A stretch of 64,000 bases of DNA from NCBI GenBank assembly GCA_018292915.2, contig JACVVK020000292.1, forward strand, positions 67,501 to 131,500, read 5' to 3'. Position numbers and translations under genes: made by a program. A model generated the notes under the pieces. The model was not told the origin of the DNA and did not search any database. It worked only from the letters and a program-made list of their open reading frames with translations. Numbering within the stretch: position 1 is the first letter of the stretch; every line of letters begins with the position of its first letter. Of this stretch, positions 55,192-64,000 are shown piece after piece. This stretch comes from Batillaria attramentaria (taxonomy: Eukaryota; Mollusca; Gastropoda; Batillariidae).

Positions 55192-55630
55192 ATTAGCTTC
55201 CGGGGCATGTAGTAAGAACTCGGCTAAATATAGTACTCGTATAAAATCTTTGCCCCTTTTAAAATTTGTGTGCATAGTAAATATGGCAATCTGGGGCTTT
55301 TTGTTGGCTTTGTAAACAAGTTTCATGCCAGGTAATAGTAAAATTAGGGAAAAATGAGGCTGGCTTGTAGACTATTTGTATTCAATGCGCGGCTGGCACA
55401 GGAGCCAGCAGACGACCGTGGAATGAGGGGGTATGTGGTCGCTGCCAACATTGCCAAAAAAACGGAATACTGGAATTTGTTTAAATTTCCTCTACGCATG
55501 AGTCTATGGCTGCTTGATTTTTGTGAATTTTTTGGTGAATTTTAAAGCATTTCTAGGGTGTCATCTGCAGCGTTATGTGTAAGAGGAATATATAGCGTTT
55601 TCCTCCAGATTTGCATCTGTGTCGCGTAGC
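55192..55630 (+). repeat. R1 dispersed repeat, copy 3
   Basis: Counterpart of 11760-12185, starting CTTCCGGGGCATGTAGTAAG and ending GCATCTGTGTCGCGTAGCC. The 143-residue minus frame here crosses it and is not gene-like. Confidence 0.7.
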
Positions 55631-56308
55631 CTTTAACGTGGCGTTTCTCGTGTGGATCAAATCTAATGGCTCCCATTTTGCAAGGAAGCTTAAAAAGATC
55701 AGGTCTTTGTTCGGGTTAGGGAAATGCTTGATGAAATCAGCCCCCCAAAAATGACAAATGAAGGAAGGCGCGTGGATGAAAAGGACGGAGAGACAATAAC
55801 TGTGGAAAGGTAATGAAAGGTAAAGAAGCCTTGCTGTGCTCAAAACGGTGGCGTCCGGTGATTGGTATGAATGAGCCACCAGGGACCCTGTTTGTTTGAT
55901 TTTATTTTTCTCAATACGAACACTTATATGCTCTAACTTTAACCGTAGTTGGAAACAGGAAATAAAGGCGTCCACTCCTGTCAATCAAAAGCCCCTCCCC
56001 CCCCCCCTCCGGCAAAAAAGCCTTGACAAACAATGCTATATCTTACAAAGAAAGAAGAAGTTTTAACGTCGAGCAACATCTAAAAGGCAAATCTCAGAGC
56101 CAAACGAAAGCTGATCAGATGCCAGTAGGCCATTTTGTCTCTCTTATGTTATGATTCCAATATACTAAATGCGCGCCTGCGGTTCGGAATGCGACTGAAT
56201 CTAAATGAAATGTCAGAAAAATCATGTTTCCTCTGCTCCAAAAGCGCTCAGATGCCTCATGGCATCCTTGTAAACCTTTAACGACAAAGCCGAGCCTTAC
56301 AGCCCAGG

Positions 56309-56483
56309 GCCCGTATGTAAAAGTCGAGGTTAATTTAACCCATGGCTACGGGCCTAACCCAGACTAGGACAAAAGAAACCCAAAAGCAAAATTAAATACA
56401 AAAGCAAGCGAAGAAAGGAAGAAAAAATCCTTCAATAACAGCTTAGGCACCTTGCTGGAATGGGCCCGCTTCTTGATTTAAAA

Positions 56484-56514
<31 letters not shown>

Positions 56515-56609
56515 AAAAACCCAGAAAATTTAACCCTAGGGCTAGTTTAGTTCGAGGTTAGACTCTAACCCAGGGCTAAACTCCCTAACCTCGACTATTA
56601 CATACGGGC
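56309..56609. mobile_element. M2 MITE copy 3
   Basis: TIRs GGCCCGTATGTAAAAGTCGA and CGACTATTACATACGGGCC; CAG on both sides. Contains an expanded (AAAT)n at 56481-56515. Confidence 0.8.
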
Positions 56610-56611
56610 CC

Positions 56612-57700
56612 AGGCTACCAAACACTTGTTGCGTCTTTCTTCAACCGACAAATCCTGTAGACCTTCAATAACAGAGCCGGGCCTCAAAGCCCGCGCTACC
56701 AAACACTCGCTGCGTCTTAAACCGGCAAACCTGTAGCAGGTTCCAGAACTAACGTGCTCAGCCTGAGTTACATTGCCGTAGCACTGAATACCAACTCCTG
56801 TGTCTTCAAACCGCGGACAACATGTATGCTTCTTCCACGTGCGTAGAACAATATATCACCAAAATAGCTCAGAACAATCAGTGTGTCTAAAAATCTTAAA
56901 ATGAGGGCCTTAAAACAAGTTTTTTTTGTTCTGTCCTATGATGTTTTTTAAGAGGATGAGCTGGGTATATGTTTCTGTTCTGTCTGATGGCGTTTCTAAT
57001 AATGAATTTTTAAAAAAGTCATTTATTGTATTTCTTTTGTATTTGTTTTTCTTTAAAAAAAAAAAAACACAAAAAAAACACCAAGCCCCCCCCCCCCCCC
57101 AAAAAAAAAAAAAAACAAAAAAAACAAACAAACAAAAAACAACCAACAAACAGAACAGTTAGTTGGCCACCAAGGAAAATTTCGCGCCGGGAATATGAAC
57201 GTATAACGCCTATTGTATTATATCTCTCAAAGGTCATGCATGCCACTTGCTGGGTGTTTCTGTATTGCCCGGAGGTAATTTTAAAAGGGTGGGCGTTGGT
57301 TGAGTTTTACAGGTTTCGCGTGTTCTGTCTTGCCCGAGGGTGTTTCAAAAAGTCTTGAAAACTACTGCGCTGGTGTTTTGAGGTTTAAAGTCTCTATGTT
57401 CGTAATGAGTTTTAAGGGGGTGGGAGGAGGAGGGGGGGGAACTGTCGCTTACAAAGCTTTAAGACTGTTTGTGAAATAAACAGATGCCATTTTTGGGGCA
57501 TTTTGACCATTTTCGTCACTTTGCGGTTTCTAATAGTAGAGAACTATGACTTTCTTTCGTCTAACGCTTCCATATCTGCACTGCACGTCGATGGACAAAG
57601 TCGCTAAAAATAGCCCTCACCAATCGGCCTGTTCTAGTTGGTGTGCAGTCCGCTACCAAATAGTGTCGTCTTCTCAGTATGCGGCAAGTTCCACGTACGT
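56612..57700. other. Unassigned stretch
   Basis: Poly-A/poly-C tract 57051-57125. A direct repeat of GCCTCAAAGCCCGCGCTACC-type text (56274-56300, 56615, 56680) brackets M2 copy 3: ACCAAACACT(T/C)G(T/C)TGCGTCTT occurs twice. Confidence 0.45.
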
Positions 57701-57707
57701 AGAAGAA

Positions 57708-58108
57708 TATATAATAATGATAATGAGTATTGTATAGGCGCTTTACCCAATTTCATGATTCGGCTCAAAGCGCCGCGAACTGAACCCAACGCGCACGCTC
57801 ACGGGAATCACACGCATTCTCTCACACACTGGACATAAACACATTACAATCACGTGGTGCGAAGGGTCAGTTCAGCTATTAAATTCCGGAATTTAGAATT
57901 GCATTTTTTTTCAAATTTGGTGGGCTGAACATTTCCAAAGCTGAGGGGGAGGAAGCCGGAGTACCCGGAAGAACCCCCGACGATTGGCCCGAATGAACGG
58001 TGCCACCACATACGAGACAGAAAACTTCTTTGCCCCGAGTGGGATTCGAACCCCTGACCTCTCGCATTGGTGACAAGTCTCTTACCCACCAGACCACCGG
58101 CCGCCCCT
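57708..58108 (-). mobile_element. Full-length S2 SINE
   Basis: ATAATAATGATAATGAGTAT end, GTATAGGCGCTTTACCCAAT, body, head CCCCGAGTGGGATTCGAACC and CACCAGACCACCGGCCGCCC. Some CpG decay. Confidence 0.85.
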
Positions 58109-58318
58109 GTGCCAACGCTAACCAGAGTCGCCACAATGGTTTCAGGATACTATACTGTGTACCAAGTGATCGATTTTGACGCACGGATTAAGCGCAATAA
58201 AACGATTTCCACAGCGTTTGTTGTAAGCGTGACTAACTTACTGAAACTTTAACGTCATCTGAGACTCACAGCGAGGGGTGTTCCAAAAACTCGGACACTA
58301 ACAACAAGGTCTGTATAA

Positions 58319-58400
58319 AATCTGATCCTGCTTGGGATTTGAACACAAGACATTCCGACCAGGAGTCCGAACTCAACCACTTGAGCCATCCGTCTGCCCT
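58319..58400 (-). mobile_element. Isolated tRNA-like SINE head
   Basis: On the minus strand: GGCAGACGGATGGCTCAAGT, GGTTGAGTTCGGACTCC and GTTCAAATCCC. A and B boxes are intact, but the 3' half does not form a normal tRNA arm. Not one of S1-S4. Confidence 0.5.
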
Positions 58401-58946
58401 TAATAAAAGACCAAGAAACAGTTACAAGATAAAAACACTCAGACTAGTCAAGTGGCCGCTAATTAGCTAAATTGGGTTGGAGCGCAGGGTTTATACGCAA
58501 GATATTGATTGACATGTATTGACCTCATGTATCGTATTACCTAATAGTACGTCGTGACATTTTCTGGCGCCGGCCATAAAGAACCCATTTGGATTGCACT
58601 ACGTTTCTGTGTTCGCCTTTCTACACAAAACGTTCACTTAAGAGTCGCAAAGTTTGGCTGAAACAGTCGTTGTCACAGATCATCTTCCGGTTACGCGCAT
58701 TTCAAATTCTCGCTTTCAGAAGCCGTGATCGAACTTATGATCGGGTTGTTACCGATTCAAAGACTGAGTCGTTTTTTGTTTTTGTTTTTTTCAGAAGAAG
58801 GTGTAGGATAAAGCGACACCATATCGCCAAAACTGCCCAGCGACGTACCGTGTTGACAGATCCGAACTGGTACGTTTCAAAATCTCGATTAACTCTTTAA
58901 AAGCCCATGTAAAAATCAGAATTTTACTTGAAATCTTCAGATCACT

Positions 58947-59195
58947 AGTGAGTGAGTGAAGGAGTTTTTAGGGCTTAAAGCCGCGCAAGCCACAAAGACT
59001 AATTCGCGGCTAAATGTGCCTGCACTACATGAACAAAATTGTAATGTTGGACAAAGGATGTAAACTGGTCTACGGGGCGGTATAAACCCAGGACATGCAG
59101 GAGAACGCTGCACCTTCATGCTAGTTTCTCGAACTCCCGATTACAAAAAAAGAGAGTAGAAAACAAATAGGAATTACAATTAGGTTTCAGGTCAC
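58947..59195 (-). mobile_element. L1-type LINE 3' end with GAGT tail
   Basis: Starts AGTGAGTGAGTG, then GGGCTTAAAGCCGCGCAAGC and AACTAGCATGAAGG-side text matching the inverse of 20691-20975. It ends near AAAACAAATAGGAATTACAA. No coding part remains. Confidence 0.6.
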
Positions 59196-59712
59196 TAGAA
59201 ACCACTTCAAACCACTATTATACAATTTCCAGCGGTCTAGGGCTAAGCGGAGAAGGCCCACGCTTGCGTAATAGTGGCTTGAAGTGGCTGCTACTGGTAT
59301 ACAGTGGCATGCTCTTTTAACAAGTTTTATCACACAGCGGGTGGTCGGGCTTCGGCTCTTAAAGAGTCATGTCGTGATCGCACGGACCATGGCATCGTTA
59401 CCAAGTTTCCAGAATAGTAGCGGAAGATGCTTGAACAGGAGCTCATGTAGTTATGGCGACCGAGCCGAACGTCGCATACTTTGTCGTCAAAACTGCTCCG
59501 CGTACCGTCGAGCCAGACAGGCGAGCATTCTATGTCCACTCGCCTACGGTAACCCCCCCGCCCCCCTCCCCCCGAGCGACTCGCTGCGCCAGCTAGCAAG
59601 CTCCTGAGGTTGCTAACTCCGTTCAGTAAACCGAAACAAAAAACGGTCTCCTTTCTGTGCATGCGCGGCAAAAAGATCATCCAATCAAGTTTTGCGACTA
59701 GGAAAAGGGAAA

Positions 59713-59713
<1 letters not shown>

Positions 59714-59750
<37 letters not shown>

Positions 59751-59860
59751 GGCTTAACGCCGCGCAAGCAACAAAGACTAATTCGCGGCTGAGCAAAGTC
59801 TTCCTCCGCGAAGTCATTAAAATGTAAAATGGTAGTACTTAAAACATGGAAAAGAGAAAA
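59714..59860 (-). mobile_element. L1 3' end with (TTAG)n tail
   Basis: (TTAG)9 at about 59714-59750, then GGGCTTAACGCCGCGCAAGC, the AATTCGCGGCT block and TCTTCCTCCGCGAAGTCATT. Shares AGTACTTAAAACATGG with the 22.7 kb copy. 5'-truncated. Confidence 0.65.
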
Positions 59861-60078
59861 GGAAATCATGATAATTATTAATAATATTATTATCGTTATC
59901 ATCATTATCATTATCCTACGCTGTGTAGTCTGTCATCGGCGGTATAAGATAACATAAGGTTAATTTATCCACAATCCCAAATGAGAAATTACTATATCCG
60001 TTCTTTTGGAAACTGCAAACTGTATAAAGAGTGAGTGTGCCAGAAACAAAACTTAATGGGCCACAATGGCAATGGAGT

Positions 60079-60399
<321 letters not shown>

Positions 60400-60754
60400 G
60401 CACCCCAGGACGGCTGGAGGATACTCGTGCGTTCTTGAGTGTCATTAATTTGCAGTAGTATAGTATCGTACACGATGCACCCTATCGCTAAATCCATGGC
60501 CCACTGACCACTGAAGCCACATTGTAAGCGTACTGAGAATGTTCAAAGAAGCGGACAGATCACTTTGTCCGACAGAAATGGTCGGTATATATACCCCCCG
60601 GTCTTTCAGCAGGAACTGACTTAATTAGCCAGAAACGGGGAGAGCAGATCTGGAAGGACACAAGAGTCTGGACGTGTGAAAGTGCAGGCATGTGACGTGG
60701 CTCGCAAGTACAGGAGGTCGACTTTGGCAATGTCCACAAACGGAGCGACAAGCT

Positions 60755-61146
60755 TTAAAGGTCTGCAATCCCAGCAAAATGCCGCGAACATTGCCTTTTT
60801 TAAAACTGCGACTCCTTGGACTGTGCATAATCCAGGCAACTCTGTCACAGTTGCAGAGTTTTCAGCGCTTCGGGGACCCTTATAAAACCAGAGCACGAGT
60901 TTGCCGTGACATTATTTGGCTTTTGGTCAGTGAGCGAGAAACATCGTTACAGTGTTTAGCTGATGTTGAGTGCTGCACGATCTTCCTCGCTCAGTGTCAA
61001 AACGCAAACTGAGCTGTGAAATCAGGCTGCCCTTGGGTTTTATTGGGGTTTCAGGGACGCTGAAAACTCTGACAGAGTTGACTATGTTTGCACGGTAATT
61101 TTTTTCACACTTCGGAAAGCTTTTTGTTGGGAGCTTAGATCTTTAA
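60755..61146. mobile_element. M3 MITE copy with TTAA ends
   Basis: Left TTAAAGGTCTGCAATCCCAG, right (reverse complement) TTAAAGATCTAAGCTCCCAA. TTAA at both edges fits the piggyBac-type TSD. Inside are subterminal inverted repeats around CTCTGTCACAGTTGCAGAG. Non-coding. Confidence 0.75.
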
Positions 61147-61950
61147 CGAACGTTCCTCACACGATACAAACCTCCCCCGTAGACTGAAGCACGGTTCAAG
61201 GTTCATCCGGGCAATCGTGCGGCAGACTTCATTAATCTTGACAGCAGACACATTGCTTTCTGTTCTTTGTTTTGTTTCGTTTCGTTTTGTTTCGGTTTTT
61301 CGTTTTGCATGCGTTATCACTAGCATGCACGCGATTTTCCAATTATGAAGTCCGTTCCGCATGATTAGCAAAATCCACAAAGGTAGGTCTATCTATCGCG
61401 TGCACGTTTGCTGCTTTGTTAAAAGAAAAGAAAATCACGAAGGTAGGTCTGTCTATCGCGTGCATGTTTCCTGCTTTGTTAAAAGAAAAAAGAATAAAAT
61501 GCCGCCCACCATGGCCCCGCACAGCTGAACTCCCACAGGCAACATTGTGAACACAGTGCGTGGCTTTAACATCAGCTGCAGGTTTCCTTTGTGCTACCCT
61601 GCTATACCATAGTCTTTCCTGCTGGGGGAGCGAATGATTTTTCCACACGAGAAAGGTCACAGTACGGCGGGACACTCATAAATGATAAACGTGAGTTGTT
61701 CCTTCACTTGCCTGTAACTCTTGTAAGTAATGACAAGGTCAACGCAGAGACCATACAAAGACCATGACTGTGAAGACAGCATGCCATAGCACATTTAGTA
61801 CCGCGCACGCGTATTCCTCGTTTTTGACTTTTTTCGGTTTTGGCCTTGCATGCGAAAATCAGGATTAACGTTTTCCTGGCGGCTGTTACTGCAGATAACA
61901 CGGGTATAATCAAAGTGCAAACAGTCCCACTAAGCCAAATTTAAATCCGT
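61147..61950. other. Unassigned stretch with a duplicated AGGTAGGTCT block
   Basis: AAGGTAGGTCTATCTATCGC then GTGCACGTTTGCTGCTTTGT recurs 60 bp later (about 61379 and 61439). No gene. Confidence 0.45.
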
Positions 61951-61954
61951 GAGG

Positions 61955-62140
61955 GGGGGGGGGGGGGGGGGGGGTGGGCGTTTAGGAATTTAACGTCCTT
62001 TTCCACCACGTAAGGGTGATATCACAGACGGGGCAACGAGAGAAAAGCCAGCACAAATATATGGCCCCAGCCGGGATTCGAACTCACAACCCGAGCATTG
62101 AGAGTCCAACGCTTACCATTCGGCTATCCCGGTTCCCCTG
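61955..62140 (-). mobile_element. S1 SINE (CTCAAT-type head), 12 bp TSD
   Basis: Reverse S1 with G-tract tail, B box TTCGAACTCAC, GAGCATTGAGAGTCCAACG and head GGCTATCCCGGTTCC. TSD AAATCCGTGAGG at 61943-61954 and 62141-62152. Confidence 0.9.
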
Positions 62141-62217
62141 AAATCCGTGAGGATATTGTGATTTTTATTAACGAGGCCACTAGTACAGAACCCCAAACTT
62201 ACTTGGTGGGAATTGAG

Positions 62218-62656
62218 TTAAAGGTCTGCAATCCCAGCAAAAAGCCGCAAACATTGCGGTATTTGTTGTTGTTGTTGTTGGGTTTTTTTTTTAAACTGCG
62301 ACTCCTTGGACTTTGTGCATAATCCAGGCAACTCGGTCACAGTTGCAGAGTTTTCAGCGCTTCGGGGACCCTTACAAAACCAGAGCACGAGTTTGTCGTG
62401 ACATTATTTGGCTTTTGGTCAGTGAGCGAGACACATCGCTACAGTGTCTAGCGCTTTTGAGTGCTGCACGATCTTTCTCTCTCAGTGTCAAAACGCAAAC
62501 TGAGCTGTGAAATCGGGCTGCCCTTGGCTTTTATTGGGGTTTCAGGGATGCTGAAATACTCTGCAACTGTGACAGAGTTGACTGTGCTTGCACGGTCGAC
62601 TCTGTGAATTTTTTTCACACTTCGGAAAGCTTTTTGTTGGGAGCTTAGATCTTTAA
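62218..62656. mobile_element. M3 MITE copy with TTAA ends
   Basis: Same termini as 60755-61146 and closely similar throughout, with an extra (TTG)n/poly-T insertion at about 62262-62292 and GTCGACTCTGTG near 62595. The open minus-strand frame across it is not gene-like. Confidence 0.75.
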
Positions 62657-62877
62657 TTGCGTCTCTGGTCAGAGACTTTGTACGTGAACAACGTTTCATA
62701 TCCGTGGAAACTACAGTGGGACTAATGGACTGGCTGACCCACAAAATACAGGATATTTGTCCTGAATTATGCCGACTATGGCGCAGAGAAATGGCAAGAC
62801 GTATGCCCGCTTTGGACAAAGCAATTGGACATTTCAAACTTGAATCGGTCTGTGAACGGCCTCCGACGCGGATATAA
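62649..62877 (+). CDS. Possible terminal coding exon (hypothetical protein fragment)
   Basis: After TTAG at 62645-62648, a possible weak 3' splice acceptor, a frame stays open to TAA at 62875-62877. It encodes about 75 residues with an ordinary mixed composition: a run containing RDFVREQRF, then TTVGLMDWLTHKIQ, then paired-cysteine and arginine-rich text (ICPELCRLWRREMARR), ending CERPPTRI. It has no low-complexity bias and looks amphipathic-helical, unlike most frames nearby. It begins inside the right end of an M3 element, so the acceptor would be transposon-derived. AATAAA motifs follow near 63346. I do not recognise the family; an old transposon ORF or chance are alternatives. The longer minus-strand frame here runs through the M3 element and is probably a shadow. 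Confidence 0.25.
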
Positions 62878-63467
62878 AACCCTCTTAAAGCAGATTAATG
62901 TTCGTAGCACAGCATTCACCACATTTCAACGTTAAAAGATGAGATGAGTCGACAAAAACAAGACGCCATAACGATAAAAATAAGGAGCAGAAAAGAACAC
63001 TTGAAAAACGAAACAACGCAGATTGAAGTACTTAAAGGTCAAAGATGTAAAACTAACCATACAAAAAATGTTTTTCAACTGTTTGTAAGATTAGCGAGAA
63101 TAAGAGAAATATTCTAGAATCTAGACTAAGGATTTTCTTGATGAAGCCTAACGATCTCTGGAAGGGCATTCTAAACTGATATTCAAGATAGATTTAACAA
63201 ACTAATTGTGAAAAGTCGTTTTCCTTTTGTCGTTTTCTTTTGTCTTTCTCTTTTTTTCGTCGTTTTCTCTTTTCTTTACGATAGGAGATAAAGCAGAAGA
63301 TATACAAATCAGCTAAATCCTAGCTAAAGAAAAGTTTGTTGCAAAATAAAATAAAATATTTCAATGCCTAAGACAGGAAGGCAAAGAAACAAATATGACA
63401 CAAAAACACGAACAAGGAAACAATAAAAAGAGGCGAAAACATACGACACAAGACAAGAAATAATTAC
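62878..63467. other. AT-rich, repeat-poor stretch
   Basis: Contains AATAAA-type signals near 63346. Could be a 3' UTR for the frame ending at 62877, or intron of the minus-strand transcript candidate starting near 63.95 kb. Confidence 0.35.
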
Positions 63468-63982
63468 CTTGTAAGTTACGTCTCAGGCTGTAAGAAGGTC
63501 TGTGCTTTTTGGGAAGAATCGCCGCTTGAAAGAAGTCTTGTACTGCTGTCGTTACTAGCTAATATACCCTCGCTTCGAATCGAGGGGTCGTTGATGCAGG
63601 ATTGACGAAACTTGGAAAGACTGCTTGTTGAAAACTGGCGAGCGAAGATCTTGCTGCTGAATATCGTCGACTGTCTTTCGCTGTCGGAGGGCTCTAAGTT
63701 TTAAAGTGTTTCTCTTTCCGTCTCTCTATCTGTCCTTAATCCCTGCGAAAGTGGCTCAGTTTCTTTCTCTCTCTCTTTTTTTAAGGGCCGTTCTCTGGTG
63801 TGATTTAGTCGTTTTTCTCCTACTGTCTCATTCTCGCTTTCTCATATAAGTTGCCGGGGGTCCTCTCTCTCTCGCTCACAGACTCAGTCGGTCGGTCGCT
63901 CGCCAGCGCAGCGTGGTTGGCGCACGCGCGGTCCGTCTTGTGAAATTGAAGGTCTAGCAGGCCGTCAATCAACAGTTTTATA
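63468..63982 (-). promoter_or_regulatory. Candidate TATA promoter and non-coding first exon
   Basis: On the minus strand TATAAAA lies at 63982-63976. An initiation site would be expected near 63950. Reading down from there, a GC- and CpG-rich leader continues with only very short ATG frames to CTTACAAG at 63475-63468, directly followed by GTAATT, a good 5' splice donor. This resembles a ~480 bp untranslated first exon whose coding exons would be at lower coordinates. The region is free of the dispersed repeats that fill the rest of the window. Transcription is inferred. Confidence 0.3.
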
Positions 63983-64000
63983 CCGCACCCTGTGCGCGTG

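Noticed and set aside
55553..55984. 143-codon minus-strand ORF
   Set aside because: It starts outside and ends inside R1, has no domain and no splice context.
59714..59750. Interstitial telomere from (TTAG)n
   Set aside because: Units are TTAG, not TTAGGG or TTAGG, and they always sit on the L1 3' terminus.
62448..62837. 129-codon minus-strand ORF
   Set aside because: About half lies in M3; the plus frame is the more protein-like one. Neither is certain.
63566..63590. CCCTCG...CGAGGG palindrome as a terminator or binding site
   Set aside because: Short hairpin with no context; such palindromes are expected by chance at this scale.

Overview
The window is animal nuclear DNA and is almost entirely non-coding. 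There are no operons, no ribosome-binding-site architecture and no long conserved ORFs. It is packed with microsatellites (AC, AG, ATC, AAT, TTAG, TATGG), homopolymer C/G tracts, tRNA-derived SINEs, LINE 3' ends and short inverted-repeat DNA elements. The SINE families and the LINE 3' ends tailed by (TTAG)n or (GAGT)n look like a mollusc, probably a gastropod. That placement is inference from repeat style, not from a marker gene. Most open frames are translations of microsatellites or SINEs.

Repeat families were worked out by comparing the window with itself; the labels are mine. S1 is a ~170 bp SINE with a tRNA-Arg(TCT)-like head, a conserved body and a (CCCA)n tail. It has about 22 copies, many with perfect 9-16 bp target-site duplications (TSDs). 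S2 is a ~400 bp tRNA-headed SINE with an (AAT)n end (8 loci). S3 is a ~500 bp tRNA-headed SINE (3 loci). S4 is a ~445 bp tRNA-headed SINE ending in (TACCA)n (2 loci). L1 is the 3' end of a non-LTR retrotransposon; two loci still encode the end of its protein or of a relative. M1-M6 are non-autonomous DNA elements with inverted termini: M1 with G-rich interior, M2 with GGCCCGTATG ends and a CWG TSD, M3 with TTAA ends, M4 with an 8 bp hAT-type TSD, M5 a foldback with TA ends, M6 with ~70 bp TIRs. R1-R6 are dispersed repeats of unknown class.

Layout: 1-5 kb has microsatellites, S3, S2, S1, M1 and M2. Around 5.2-5.5 kb lies the best gene candidate, a minus-strand first coding exon with a signal peptide ending at a consensus splice donor beside a cluster of NRF1-like sites. 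6-16 kb holds S3 and R3 copies, a 20 bp minisatellite split by S1, and a 27 bp minisatellite that keeps several frames open. 16-26 kb has LINE fragments, M6 and several S1 copies. 26-43 kb is dense in S1, S2, S4, M5 and the M4/R2/S1 nest. 43-53 kb has a ~350 bp duplication, an array of TTTTTCGCGAAAAA-like palindromes, a head-to-head S2 and an RTE-like pseudogene. 54-62 kb has M2, R1, S2, L1, S1 and M3. 62.6-64 kb is repeat-poor, with a possible short terminal exon (+) and a TATA-containing, spliced-looking 5' UTR exon (-).

No multi-gene system is visible. The main value is a readable record of nested insertions plus a few candidate exon ends.
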